From contig CACYQZ010000023.1 in the NCBI GenBank assembly GCA_902776665.1, forward strand, positions 1-39,727: a stretch of DNA of 39,727 nt, written 5' to 3'. Below the pieces are notes generated by a model. That model was given only the letters and a program-made list of their open reading frames with translations. It had not been told where the DNA came from and made no database searches. Origin of the DNA: an uncultured Prevotellaceae bacterium (GTDB lineage Bacteria; Bacteroidota; Bacteroidia; Bacteroidales; Bacteroidaceae). Of this stretch, positions 1-8,243 are shown piece after piece. Numbering within the stretch: the stretch's first letter is position 1; every line of letters begins with the position of its first letter. The translations under genes were made by a program, and so were the position numbers.

Positions 1-484
1 TGCGTTGTTTCTTGATTTGTTCCATGAGTTGTCTTCGTGCCCTTGAGAGCAATGTGCTCACACTGTCTTCCTTTATTCCGAGCAGAGTTGCTATCTGCTT
101 GTTGGAGTATTTCTCATCTTGGCGCATTTTCAACACTGCGTGCAGGGTGGATGGTAGCTCATTGATTTTCTGTTCGAGCCATTGCACGTCCTCCTGCTGT
201 ATGATTTCATCCAACGGCGAAATTGTCTGGCTTGCTCTCTCTCTGCTCTCTAAAGGGAGCGGTGGTTTGCGTCGCAAGTGGTTCAGCGATAATCGGTGAG
301 CAATCACAGCTGCAAAACCCTCTGGATTGTAGAGCCGTTTATCGTCACGCATCTGCCATAACCGCAACAGCGTCTCCTGGGCGATGTCTTGCGATTCGTC
401 ATAGTCGAGGCCCATCGCCGCAGCCTTGTTCAAGGCGGCAGACCTCAGCCGAGGGGCTATCAGTTCAAATGCGTCAATAGTCAT
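1..484 (-). CDS. ECF-type RNA polymerase sigma factor (3' end beyond window)
   Basis: I translated this on the minus strand from the ATG at 484-482. It is open for 161 codons to the window edge with no stop, so the gene is cut off by the window. Residues about 5-70 look like sigma region 2 (ESQDIAQETLLRLWQ, then AHRLSLNHLRRK). Residues about 105-155 look like region 4, with a helix-turn-helix (YSNKQIATLLGIKEDSVSTLLSRAR). This is the two-domain layout of ECF sigma-70 family factors. They recruit core RNA polymerase to alternative promoters, usually under control of a membrane anti-sigma factor; any partner here would lie outside the window. It is divergent from the MerR gene across 161 bases. 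The TAATTTTG at 508-515 (minus) could be its promoter. Family assignment is firm, target unknown. Confidence 0.85.
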   Translation of the reverse strand, partial: MTIDAFELIAPRLRSAALNKAAAMGLDYDESQDIAQETLLRLWQMRDDKRLYNPEGFAAVIAHRLSLNHLRRKPPLPLESRERASQTISPLDEIIQQEDVQWLEQKINELPSTLHAVLKMRQDEKYSNKQIATLLGIKEDSVSTLLSRARRQLMEQIKKQR

Positions 485-507
485 TTATAAATCTCGCAAT
501 TTGCCGA

Positions 508-515
508 CAAAATTA
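508..515 (-). promoter_or_regulatory. Candidate -7 element of the sigma factor gene
   Basis: On the minus strand this reads TAATTTTG, matching the Bacteroidetes TAnnTTTG -7 element, 24 bases before the ATG at 484. No clear TTTG -33 element lies at the right distance, so support is moderate. Confidence 0.4.
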
Positions 516-582
516 CACATTTTTGAGGAAATATGAGCATAAAGTGCGATATTTCTAAAAAAACAAGATTTTTCTGAATAAT

Positions 583-616
583 TTTGCGGAATTTTCATCA
601 AAAAAAACTATCTTTG
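583..616 (+). promoter_or_regulatory. Candidate promoter of the MerR-type gene
   Basis: TTTG at 583-586 and TATCTTTG at 609-616 match the Bacteroidetes -33/-7 pattern with a 22-base spacer. Transcription would start near 621, giving a leader of about 25 bases before the ATG at 646. Confidence 0.6.
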
Positions 617-645
617 CAAGCGTAACGACGAAAAAAGACATTTCT

Positions 646-999
646 ATGGCACTGAATCAGAACAAAAGCTTGAAATTGTACTACTCCATCAAGGAAGTGG
701 CGGGCATGATTGGCGTGAACGAGAGCCTGCTGCGCTACTGGGAAAAGGAGTTTCCGCACCTGCGCCCGAAAACGGTGAGTTCGACGGGTGTGCGGCAATA
801 TACCGAGAAGGACATCGACCAAGTGAAACTGATTTATAACTTGGTGAAGGTGCGCGGTTTCAAGTTGTCGGCGGCACGGAAATATCTCAACGAGAACCGC
901 GGTGGTGTCGATCGGTCGAACGAGGTGCTCCAGACGCTTATGTCGCTGCGCGACCAACTGAAAGACCTGAAAAAGCACCTCGATTTCGCGATTGTTTAA
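646..999 (+). CDS. MerR family transcriptional regulator
   Basis: 117 residues. Residues about 10-80 form a winged helix-turn-helix of MerR type: YYSIKEVAGMIGVNESLLRYWEKEFP, then a recognition and wing segment (TGVRQYTEKDIDQVKLIYNLV) and VRGFKLSAARKYL. A short C-terminal helix (about 85-115) probably dimerises the protein. There are no Cys or other effector-binding residues after the DNA-binding domain, so a metal or drug sensor role is not indicated. Small MerR proteins of this kind are common in Bacteroidetes and their targets are mostly unknown. Its stop codon overlaps the end of the convergent rel/spoT gene by four bases, so the two mRNAs overlap at their 3' ends. Fold confident, function open. 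Confidence 0.85.
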   Translation: MALNQNKSLKLYYSIKEVAGMIGVNESLLRYWEKEFPHLRPKTVSSTGVRQYTEKDIDQVKLIYNLVKVRGFKLSAARKYLNENRGGVDRSNEVLQTLMSLRDQLKDLKKHLDFAIV

Positions 1000-3242
1000 T
1001 GGTCGGTCACTTCCTGTAATCCATCAATCATTTTCAGCAATTCCATGACGTGCTGCACTTCGGCACGGTCATAGACGCGCAATTCGATGACACCGTCGAA
1101 GATTCCCTCGTGGCTGCTCACCGTGATACGGCGGATGTAGAGGTCCAACTGGTCGGAAATCAGGTGGGCGAGGTCGTGGAGCATTCCTTTTCGGTCGATG
1201 CCGCGAATGTGGATGGTGGCGTCGAAGCGGATTTCGTGGCGCATCTGCCATTTCGCGTCGAGGATTCGGTTGCCGAAACTCGACTTCAACCGCGATGCCA
1301 CAGGACAGTCGCGCATGTGGATTTCAACGTGTTTTTTGTTGTCGATGTAGCCGAGAACGTCGTCGCCGGGAATCGGATGGCAACAGTCGCGGAAAATATA
1401 CATCTGAATGGTCTCCTCGGTCAGCAGACAGGGGATTTTCTTGTTGAATTCGGGATTCACCTCAAGCAGTCCACGCGACGCTTGTACGGTGTTCGCCTCT
1501 TTTTTGTCGGCCTTGATGAACGGCACGTATTTTTTCCAGCCTTTTTTGCCCGTCTTTTTGCCTTGCAGATGGGCAAGGTCGTTGTCGCCGAGGATGATGG
1601 TCTTCTTGCCGAGGGCGAGGAAGAGATTTTCGTGTTTTTGAATCTCGTGGAGGTCGCAGAGTTTGTCGATGGCCGACGACGTGAGTTCAAAATTGTTCTT
1701 TTCGAGCCATTCTTTCAGCGTTGTCTCGCCTTTTTTCTGGATTTCGCGGTCGGCACGGCGCAAATTGGCCTGGATTTTGCCTTTCGCCTTCGCCGTCGAG
1801 ACGAAATTGAGCCATTCGGGTTGCACGTGTTGCGACTTCGACGAGAGAATCTCAACTTGGTCGCCACTTTGCAGTCGATGGCTCAGCGGCACGAGTTTGT
1901 GGTTGACCTTGGCTCCGATACAATGCGAGCCGAGGAACGTATGGATTTGGAAGGCAAAATCGAGCGCCGTACAGCCTGCGGGCATCGTTTTGAGTTCGCC
2001 TTTCGGGGTGAAAACGAAGATTTCGCGGGCGTAGAGGTTGAGTTTGATGGTGTCGAGGAAGTCCATCGCGTCGGGTTGCGGGTCGTCGAGGATTTCCTTG
2101 ATGGTGCCAATCCAATTGTTGAGTTCGCTTTCGTTCTCGTTGACCTCCTGAATAGCATCTTCGCCCTCCTTGTATTTCCAATGGGCGGCAAAACCCTGCT
2201 CGGCGATGTCGTCCATGCGGTCGGAACGGATTTGCACCTCGATCCATCGGCCTTGTTTCGACATCAGCGTGACGTGAAGTGCCTGATAGCCATTGGCTTT
2301 CGGGTGGTTGATCCAGTCGCGCAGACGGTCGGGATGCGACTTGTAAATCTGGCTCATGGCGACGTAGATTCGGAAGCACTCGTTCACCTCGTCTTCGCGT
2401 GTCTTGGGCGTGAAAATGATGCGCACGGCAAGAATGTCATACACCTCGTCGAAGGTGACGTGTTTGTTCTGCATCTTGCTCCAGATGGAATAAGGCGTTT
2501 TCACGCGGGCCTTGATTTCGTAGCGGATGCCCATGCGGTCGAGTTCCTTGCGGACGGGCGCGGTGAAGTCGTCGAAGAGTTTCGTGCGCTGTTCTTGCGT
2601 AAGCGTGAGTTTTCGGGTGATGTTTTCGTATTCCTCGGGGTGCTCGAAGCGGAAACTGAGGTTTTCGAGTTCCGACTTGATTTTGTTGAGACCGAGTCGA
2701 TTGGCAAGCGGCGCGTAGATGTAGAGCGTTTCGCCTGCGATTTTGTATTGTTTGTTGGGTGCTTGCGACTCCAGCGTGCGCATGTTGTGGAGTCGGTCGC
2801 AGATTTTGATGAGGATGACGCGGATGTCGTCGCTCATCGTCAGCAGGAGTTTTTTGAAGTTCTCTGCCTGCGCCGACGCCTGTTCGCCGAAGATTCCACC
2901 CGAGATTTTCGTCAGTCCATCGACGATTTGGGCGATTTTCGGACCGAAAATGTTTTTGATGTCCTCGACGGTGTAGTCGGTGTCTTCGACCACGTCGTGG
3001 AGCAGGGCCGAGCAGATGCTCGTCGAACCGAGTCCCATTTCTTCGCTGGCGATTTGCGCCACGGCAATGGGATGCATGATGTAGGGTTCGCCCGAGAGTC
3101 GTCGGACGCCCTTGTGAGCCTGGCGTGCGAAGTTGAAGGCCTTGGTGATGATGTCGGTCTTCTTGCGGTGGTTCGATGCCAGATAACTGTCGAGCAGTCG
3201 CTGAAACGCGCTGTTAATAAGAACTTCTTCCTCCATATTCAT
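996..3242 (-). CDS. rel: Bifunctional (p)ppGpp synthetase/hydrolase, RelA/SpoT family
   Basis: 748 residues, normal for long RSH enzymes. It makes and degrades the alarmone (p)ppGpp that drives the stringent response. The N-terminal HD hydrolase domain is intact: His57 (MHPIAVAQI), His82-Asp83 (LLHDVVEDTDY), then the synthetase domain around residues 230-370 (KTPYSIWSKMQ, YDILAVRIIF). A TGS domain follows (IFVFTPKGELKTMPAG), then a Cys-containing region (RDCCHPIPGD) and a C-terminal ACT domain (about 675-748). Intact HD residues suggest hydrolase activity is retained. A single long RSH is usual in Bacteroidetes. It is the last gene of the parA-parB-DUF5683-mltD cluster and starts six bases after the transglycosylase stop. 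The start at 3242 and an ATG two codons later are both possible. Confidence 0.95.
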   Translation of the reverse strand: MNMEEEVLINSAFQRLLDSYLASNHRKKTDIITKAFNFARQAHKGVRRLSGEPYIMHPIAVAQIASEEMGLGSTSICSALLHDVVEDTDYTVEDIKNIFGPKIAQIVDGLTKISGGIFGEQASAQAENFKKLLLTMSDDIRVILIKICDRLHNMRTLESQAPNKQYKIAGETLYIYAPLANRLGLNKIKSELENLSFRFEHPEEYENITRKLTLTQEQRTKLFDDFTAPVRKELDRMGIRYEIKARVKTPYSIWSKMQNKHVTFDEVYDILAVRIIFTPKTREDEVNECFRIYVAMSQIYKSHPDRLRDWINHPKANGYQALHVTLMSKQGRWIEVQIRSDRMDDIAEQGFAAHWKYKEGEDAIQEVNENESELNNWIGTIKEILDDPQPDAMDFLDTIKLNLYAREIFVFTPKGELKTMPAGCTALDFAFQIHTFLGSHCIGAKVNHKLVPLSHRLQSGDQVEILSSKSQHVQPEWLNFVSTAKAKGKIQANLRRADREIQKKGETTLKEWLEKNNFELTSSAIDKLCDLHEIQKHENLFLALGKKTIILGDNDLAHLQGKKTGKKGWKKYVPFIKADKKEANTVQASRGLLEVNPEFNKKIPCLLTEETIQMYIFRDCCHPIPGDDVLGYIDNKKHVEIHMRDCPVASRLKSSFGNRILDAKWQMRHEIRFDATIHIRGIDRKGMLHDLAHLISDQLDLYIRRITVSSHEGIFDGVIELRVYDRAEVQHVMELLKMIDGLQEVTDH

Positions 3243-3248
3243 TCCTTT

Positions 3249-4625
3249 CTATCTTCTTTTCTTGCCTTTCTTGGCAGTTGATTTCTTTCCTTTCGATTTC
3301 ACAGCCGCTTTCTTGCCTTTCGAGCCTCGCGACGATTTCCGAGCCGTCGATTTACCTCGGCGTGCACCTTTTCTGACGCTGGCTTTGCCTTTTTTGCGCG
3401 TATAGGTCTTGCGTTGCGGCGTGTAGGTCGGTTTCACCTCGCTCACCTCAACTTCGGTTCGCTTCGTGAGCAGTTCGTCGGCGCGGTGGGTGTAAATCGT
3501 GTCTTCCATGTCGATGAATTGCGTCACGAAGTTCATCGGCAGACGCAGAATCGACGGGCGATTGTTGCCATTGACAATGCTTCTTCTGTATTGAGGATTC
3601 AACTCCTCGACCAGTTTCACGTCGATGCCGAGCACGTCGGAAATCTGCTGGAAGTGCACGTCGCGGTTCAAAACGAGCGTGTCGGTTTTCGCAGGCAGGT
3701 TCGAGAGCATCGGGCAAATGTTGTGCTCGCAATAGTAGTTCATGATGTAGTTGGCCGCGATGAAGGCCGGCACGTAGCCGCGTGTCTCGGCGGGCAGGAA
3801 GTGGTAGATGTGCCAATAGTCCTTCACGCCACCGGCGCGGTGAACGGCCTTGTTGACGTTCTCAGGACCGCAGTTGTAGGCCGCTATGACGAGGTGCCAG
3901 TCGCCGAAAATCTTGTAGAGCGTTTTCAGGTAGCGGGCGGCGGCGTACGACGACTTGATGGGGTCGCGACGCTCATCGACGAGCGAGGTGATTTCGAGGC
4001 CGTACTGCCGGGCGGTGGCAATCATAAACTGCCACAAGCCCGTGGCTCCGACGCGCGAAACGGCGTTGGGCTTCAAAGCCGACTCGATGATGGGCAGATA
4101 GCGCAGTTCGAGTGGCAGGCCGTAGGTTTCGAGTGCCTGTTCGAAAATCGGCATGTAGAAATTCTGCTGTCCGAGCATGATGCTCACCGAACGGCGCAAC
4201 CGTCCGGTGTATCGGTCGATGAACTGCCGCACGATGTCGTTGTAGGGCATTTCGATGACGGTCGGCAGCTGTTTGAGTCGTTCGATATAGACGTCGCGGT
4301 CGAATTCGGGGTTGAAATCGGGCAGGTTGCAGGTGGAATCGACCACGAGATAGGCCTGTGTGTGGTAGAGGTCGAGCAGGCTATCGACGGCGAGCGTCAG
4401 GGCTTCGGGCATGTCGATGACGATTTCCTCGTCTTCGCCGTCTTCGTCTTTCTCGATGACGACGATTTCCTCGAGTCCGGGTAGGTCGTCGTCGATGTCG
4501 AGGGTGTCGCTCAGCGCCACTTCATCCTCGTCGTCCTCTTCTTGGTTTACCACTTGTGCCTGCAATGTCAGCGGACACAGCAGCAACGTCGTTATCAGCA
4601 GTTGGAAAAATCGTTTTGTTATCAT
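3249..4625 (-). CDS. mltD: MltD-like membrane-bound lytic murein transglycosylase with LysM domain
   Basis: 458 residues. It cleaves peptidoglycan glycan strands in the periplasm. A signal peptide (residues 1-23, ending LQAQ) precedes a very acidic stretch (about 28-70). The SLT catalytic domain spans about 165-285: Glu181 in YLPIIESALKPNAVS is the probable catalytic acid, followed by GATGLWQFM and IAAYNCGPENVNKA. One LysM-like peptidoglycan-binding segment lies at about 316-366 (VHFQQISDVLGIDVKLVEELN). The last 55-60 residues are an extremely basic Lys/Arg/Ser tail, which is unusual for the family. The signal peptide ends without a lipobox Cys, so it is probably soluble or wall-bound rather than a lipoprotein. 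It lies between the DUF5683 gene and rel in a common Bacteroidales gene order. Confidence 0.9.
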   Translation of the reverse strand: MITKRFFQLLITTLLLCPLTLQAQVVNQEEDDEDEVALSDTLDIDDDLPGLEEIVVIEKDEDGEDEEIVIDMPEALTLAVDSLLDLYHTQAYLVVDSTCNLPDFNPEFDRDVYIERLKQLPTVIEMPYNDIVRQFIDRYTGRLRRSVSIMLGQQNFYMPIFEQALETYGLPLELRYLPIIESALKPNAVSRVGATGLWQFMIATARQYGLEITSLVDERRDPIKSSYAAARYLKTLYKIFGDWHLVIAAYNCGPENVNKAVHRAGGVKDYWHIYHFLPAETRGYVPAFIAANYIMNYYCEHNICPMLSNLPAKTDTLVLNRDVHFQQISDVLGIDVKLVEELNPQYRRSIVNGNNRPSILRLPMNFVTQFIDMEDTIYTHRADELLTKRTEVEVSEVKPTYTPQRKTYTRKKGKASVRKGARRGKSTARKSSRGSKGKKAAVKSKGKKSTAKKGKKRR

Positions 4626-4672
4626 CTTTTTTTATATTTTTTCGATTGAAATATCGTTTTAATCATTGATTT

Positions 4673-5374
4673 TCAGAATGTTAGACTGCATTGCAGCCCA
4701 ATTCCCGTCGGTTTGTACGGATTGAGGGCCGTTGGATTGCCCATCACCGCCGGCGCTACTTCAAAGGTGAGGTCGTCGGAAATGTCGAACTCCGAGAGCG
4801 ACGCATCGACGTAGGCATCGACCACCGACAGCGCATACACGCCCACCATCACGAAGAAACTCAGGTCGCGCCAACGGCGATAGCGGTCTTTGCGCTTGCG
4901 GAACAGTTCCTGATAACGGGCGATGTTGGCGTCGGTAATCTTCGCGCCGAGGTGCATGAACTGGTTGTAGCTCTCGGTTTTCGGGTCGTCGTCCATCAGG
5001 TCCATGTAGGCCTGCGAATAGTCGTGGTACATCATATTGTTCCAGCGCATCGCGTAGGCGCAACCGACAAATCCGCCATAGATAATCGGCAATTTCCAGT
5101 ATTTGCGGTTGTAGATTTGGCCTGCGCCCGGCAACACGAGCGAAAGCCACATCGCACGCTTCGTTTCGGGTCGCCACGACGCCCAATCGCGCTTTTTCTT
5201 CACTTTTTTCACGCTAACGGCATCGAGGAAACCATCGAGCGAGTCGTCGACGACAACGAGTGGCTGCTCCTGCTCGATGGGAACGGCAGAAAGGCTGTCG
5301 ATTTGGGCTTTGGCGGTGGTCGCAATCGTCAGACAGCACGCAAGCAGGATGTTGTATTGCAGTGTTTTCAGCAT
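4673..5374 (-). CDS. DUF5683 domain-containing envelope protein
   Basis: 233 residues. The N-terminus (MLKTLQYNILLACCLTIATTAKAQ) looks like a signal peptide. The core, about 65-190, begins WRPETKRAMWLSLVLPGAGQIYNRKYWKLPIIYGG, the hallmark of the DUF5683 family, and has hydrophobic segments around 75-90, 98-112 and 172-188. The C-terminus is non-hydrophobic. The biochemical role is unknown. The family sits between parB and a lytic transglycosylase in many Bacteroidales, which hints at an envelope function coordinated with growth or division, but that is inference. It lies 47 bases before mltD and 23 bases after parB in the same direction, so co-transcription is likely. Confidence 0.8.
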   Translation of the reverse strand: MLKTLQYNILLACCLTIATTAKAQIDSLSAVPIEQEQPLVVVDDSLDGFLDAVSVKKVKKKRDWASWRPETKRAMWLSLVLPGAGQIYNRKYWKLPIIYGGFVGCAYAMRWNNMMYHDYSQAYMDLMDDDPKTESYNQFMHLGAKITDANIARYQELFRKRKDRYRRWRDLSFFVMVGVYALSVVDAYVDASLSEFDISDDLTFEVAPAVMGNPTALNPYKPTGIGLQCSLTF

Positions 5375-5397
5375 TTTTTCTTCCTCAAACCGTCATT

Positions 5398-6327
5398 TTA
5401 CTCTCTCAAACCATCGAAAACGAGCATGATTCGCTCCAATTCTTCTTCGTCGGCAAACGGGATGCTGATTTTGCCTTTTCCCTTCGCCGAACAGGTCATT
5501 TGCACCTTCGTGTTGAAGAACGACGAGAGCCGCTTTTTCAGTACGTTGAACTCCTCGGGCAGCCGCGTTTTCGCCACGATTTTCTTCTTGCTGCTCTCGA
5601 TGTCCTCGCCGTTTTTGAGGCGTTGCGACAGTTCCTCGACCTTGCGAACGGAATAGCCGTTTTTCTGAATTTCCTTGAACAGTTTGATTTGCAGCGACGG
5701 CGAGTCGATGGCGAGCAACGCACGGGCGTGACCCATGTCGATTTCCTTCTTTTGCAACGCCATTTGCACCTGTGCCGGCAGTTTCAGCAGTCGCAAAAAA
5801 TTCGTCACCGACGTGCGACTCTTGCCGACGCGCTTCGCCACTTTGTCCTGCGTCATGCCGTCGCCTTCGAGCAGATGCTGGAAGGCGAGCGCTATCTCGA
5901 TGTCGTTGAGGTCTTCGCGCTGGATGTTCTCGACGAGCGCCATTTCCATCACGTTTTCGTCGGCGATGGTGCGGATATAGGCCGGAATCGACGCCAACTT
6001 GGCGAGTTGCGAAGCCCGCCAGCGACGTTCACCTGCTATGATTTGATAGCGTCCGTCGGCCATCTGGCGCAGCGTAATCGGCTGGATGATGCCGATTTGT
6101 CGGATGCTCTCGGCGAGTTCCTGCAATGCCGTTTCGTCGAATTCGCGGCGCGGCTGGTTGGGGTTCGCGTCGATTTGGTCGATGGGTACCTCGTTGATGG
6201 TCGATGAACCCTGCGTTTTCACGCCGGTCGTGTCGATGAGTGCGTCTAATCCTCTGCCTCCCTCTATCGCGTCGAGCCCTCTGCCCAGCGCGTTTTTCTT
6301 GTTTGTAAACTTCTTTTTAACAGCCAT
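5398..6327 (-). CDS. parB: Chromosome partitioning protein ParB
   Basis: 309 residues. ParB binds parS sites near the origin, loads as a CTP-dependent clamp and stimulates ParA. The N-terminal ParB/Sulfiredoxin domain (about 45-130) carries the conserved arginine patch GERRWRA at residues 99-105. A helix-turn-helix DNA-binding region lies at about 143-185 (MTQDKVAKRVGKSRTSVTNFLRLL), and a C-terminal dimerisation region ends the protein. The N-terminal ParA-stimulating motif is partly duplicated: LGRGLDAIEGGRGLDALI instead of a single LGRGLDALI. It is downstream of parA, separated by a 220-base composite repeat. I saw no convincing parS site in the window. Confidence 0.95.
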   Translation of the reverse strand: MAVKKKFTNKKNALGRGLDAIEGGRGLDALIDTTGVKTQGSSTINEVPIDQIDANPNQPRREFDETALQELAESIRQIGIIQPITLRQMADGRYQIIAGERRWRASQLAKLASIPAYIRTIADENVMEMALVENIQREDLNDIEIALAFQHLLEGDGMTQDKVAKRVGKSRTSVTNFLRLLKLPAQVQMALQKKEIDMGHARALLAIDSPSLQIKLFKEIQKNGYSVRKVEELSQRLKNGEDIESSKKKIVAKTRLPEEFNVLKKRLSSFFNTKVQMTCSAKGKGKISIPFADEEELERIMLVFDGLRE

Positions 6328-6330
6328 CTT

Positions 6331-6553
6331 TACTATTTACAATTTAGCAATTTACAATTTACAATTTACAATTTATTTGACTATTTTACAATTTCACGAT
6401 TTGACAATTCCTCGATTCTCGCTCCTCCTTCCTCGAATCTCCCTCCTCGTTTCTCCTTCCTCGCTCCTCGAATCTCCCTCCTCGTTTCCCCTTCCTCCTT
6501 CCTCGAATCTCGATTCCCCTCCCCCTTTTGGGGGAGGCTGGGAGGGGGCTCCT
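6331..6553. repeat. Composite dispersed repeat between parA and parB (modules A, B, C)
   Basis: The whole parA-parB gap is low-complexity DNA in three blocks. Block A (about 6331-6410) repeats ACAATTTACAATTT. Block B (about 6411-6515) repeats CTCCTCG/CCTTCCTCGAAT. Block C (about 6515-6552) is a G/C palindrome centred on CTCCCCCTTTTGGGGGAG. Read in the direction of parA transcription the order is C-B-A, with C touching the parA stop codon. The reverse-complement arrangement recurs at 8242-8398 after surE. Confidence 0.85.
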
Positions 6554-7313
6554 ATTTTTTCCCAATAATCTCTTTTGCCAGTTCCAAATGGTTTCTTGCG
6601 CCCGTCGAATCGGCATCGTAGAGAATCGCCGGAAGACCGTGCGACGGAGCCTCACTGAGTTTCACATTGCGCTGAATGACGGTTTTGAACACCAATTCTT
6701 GGAAGTGGCGCTTCACCTCGTCGTAAATCTGGTTCGCCAGTCGCAGACGCGAGTCGTACATCGTCAGCAGGAAACCCTCGATTTCGAGTTTCGGATTGAG
6801 TTTCGACTTGATGATTCGAATCGTATTCAGCAGTTTCGAGATGCCTTCGAGCGCGAAATATTCACATTGCACGGGGATGATGACCGAGTCGGCTGCCGTC
6901 AGCGCGTTCACCGTGATGAGACCGAGCGACGGGGCGCAGTCGATGAGGATATAATCGTACTCCTCGCGCAACGGGTCGAGCAGTTTTTTCAGCACGTTTT
7001 CGCGGTTTTCGAGGTTCAACATCTCGATTTCGGCACCCACGAGGTCGATGTGGCTCGGAATGATGTCGAGGCCGTCGATGTCGGTCGTATAAATCGCGTC
7101 GCGCACGTCGGCGTGGTCGATGATGCACTCGTAAAGCGAGCACTCAACTTGCTGAATATCAACGCCTAAGCCGCTCGACGCGTTGGCCTGTGGGTCGGCA
7201 TCGATGACCAACACCGATTTTTCCAACGTGGCCAACGACGCCGCGAGATTCATCGTGGTCGTCGTCTTGCCGACACCGCCTTTTTGGTTTGCTAATGCTA
7301 TGATTTTTGCCAT
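6552..7313 (-). CDS. parA: Chromosome partitioning ATPase ParA (Soj)
   Basis: 253 residues from the ATG at 7313, which gives the canonical start MAKIIALANQKGGVGKTTT. The longer frame (to 7337) adds eight residues but would overlap the promoter element at 7335-7342. The deviant Walker A motif KGGVGKT is at residues 11-17. The Walker B-like segment YDYILIDCAPSLGLIT and the EYFALEGISKLLNTI region follow, as in Soj/ParA proteins. It forms ATP-dependent dimers on the nucleoid that are released by ParB and so move origins apart. The TAG stop at 6554-6552 abuts the G/C palindrome of the composite repeat. It heads the parA-parB-DUF5683-mltD-rel cluster and is divergent from surE. Confidence 0.95.
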   Translation of the reverse strand: MAKIIALANQKGGVGKTTTTMNLAASLATLEKSVLVIDADPQANASSGLGVDIQQVECSLYECIIDHADVRDAIYTTDIDGLDIIPSHIDLVGAEIEMLNLENRENVLKKLLDPLREEYDYILIDCAPSLGLITVNALTAADSVIIPVQCEYFALEGISKLLNTIRIIKSKLNPKLEIEGFLLTMYDSRLRLANQIYDEVKRHFQELVFKTVIQRNVKLSEAPSHGLPAILYDADSTGARNHLELAKEIIGKK

Positions 7314-7334
7314 AGAAAAATAAATTTTAAAGTG

Positions 7335-7342
7335 CAAAGTTA
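7335..7342 (-). promoter_or_regulatory. Candidate -7 element of parA
   Basis: On the minus strand this reads TAACTTTG, a match to TAnnTTTG. The transcript would start near 7330, about 17 bases before the parA ATG, supporting the shorter parA start. No good -33 element is visible. Confidence 0.5.
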
Positions 7343-7361
7343 CGAATTTTATGTGAGAATC

Positions 7362-7391
7362 TTGTAATTTAAACCTTTTTTCGTACTTTTG
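7362..7391 (+). promoter_or_regulatory. Candidate promoter of surE
   Basis: TTG at 7362-7364 and TACTTTTG at 7384-7391, 19 bases apart, match the Bacteroidetes pattern. The leader before the surE ATG at 7437 would be about 40 bases. Confidence 0.65.
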
Positions 7392-7436
7392 CAGTCAAAA
7401 TTATATTTTTTATAGACGAATCATCCCCAAAAAGAT

Positions 7437-8243
7437 ATGAACAAACCAACAGACACCTTGCAGCGGGAAGCATCGAACCGACCGCTGATTCTGATTTCCA
7501 ACGACGACGGTTACGAGTCGAAAGGCATTCGTGCGCTCGTCGATTTCGTCAAACCGCTGGGCGACATCATCGTTTGTGCACCGGAAGGGCCGCGCTCGGG
7601 TTTCAGTTGCGCCTTTTCTGCCGTCGATCCGCTCACGCTGCGCCGTCGCGACAATATGGGCGACGACGTGGAGGTGTGGTCGTGCAGCGGAACGCCAGTG
7701 GATTGCGTGAAACTGGCTTTCAACCAGTTTTGCCTCGACAAACGAATGCCCGACCTGATTATCGGCGGCATCAACCACGGCGACAATTCCACGGTGAACA
7801 ACCACTATTCGGGCACGATGGGCGTGGCGATGGAGGGTTGTATGAAGTATATCCCGTCGATTGCGTTTTCTTCTTGCCACTACCAGCCCGACGCCGATTT
7901 CGAGCCACTCCGCCCCTATGTGCAGGAGATTGTGGGGCGTGTTTTGGCCGAGGGACTGCCGAAGGGCATCTGTCTGAACGTGAATTTCCCGGCGCGGCAA
8001 GAATTCGAGGGTGTTCGTATCTGTCGAATGACCTACGGTCGCTGGGTCAATGAGGTGGAAAAACGTCCGCATCCGCGTGGCTACAACTATTATTGGGTGG
8101 TTGGAACCTATCACAACGACGAACCCGACGCCCGCGACTCCGACCAGTGGGCGCTCAACCACGGTTTTGTCGCCATCACGCCCACGAATATGGATGTGAC
8201 GGCCTACGAGTATATGGAACATCTGCGCGAATGGGATTTATAA
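7437..8243 (+). CDS. surE: 5'/3'-nucleotidase SurE
   Basis: 268 residues. SurE is a metal-dependent phosphatase that removes phosphate from nucleoside 5'- and 3'-monophosphates. The N-terminal metal-binding motif is intact (PLILISNDDGYESKGIRAL, with Asn-Asp-Asp), followed by APEGPRSGFSCAFS and the SGTPVDCVKLAF segment typical of the family. GINHGDN and HYSGTMGVAMEG carry further active-site residues. Length is normal. The first 13 residues (to about LQREASN) precede the conserved start of the fold. It is followed by a composite repeat that fills the gap to lpxB; the two may be co-transcribed. Confidence 0.93.
   Translation: MNKPTDTLQREASNRPLILISNDDGYESKGIRALVDFVKPLGDIIVCAPEGPRSGFSCAFSAVDPLTLRRRDNMGDDVEVWSCSGTPVDCVKLAFNQFCLDKRMPDLIIGGINHGDNSTVNNHYSGTMGVAMEGCMKYIPSIAFSSCHYQPDADFEPLRPYVQEIVGRVLAEGLPKGICLNVNFPARQEFEGVRICRMTYGRWVNEVEKRPHPRGYNYYWVVGTYHNDEPDARDSDQWALNHGFVAITPTNMDVTAYEYMEHLREWDL

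Noticed and set aside
12-480. Plus-strand small ORFs at the left edge
   Set aside because: They are shadows of the minus-strand sigma factor gene, which has clear region 2 and 4 motifs.
1050-3281. 743-codon open frame on the plus strand opposite rel/spoT
   Set aside because: It has no recognisable domain, is rich in Val/Phe/Asp/His as expected for an antisense shadow of a codon-biased gene, and the opposite strand encodes a complete RSH enzyme.
5398-7313. parS site near parAB
   Set aside because: No TGTTTCACGTGAAACA-like palindrome was found; CACGTG matches elsewhere (for example near 1825 and 34385) lack the flanking arms.
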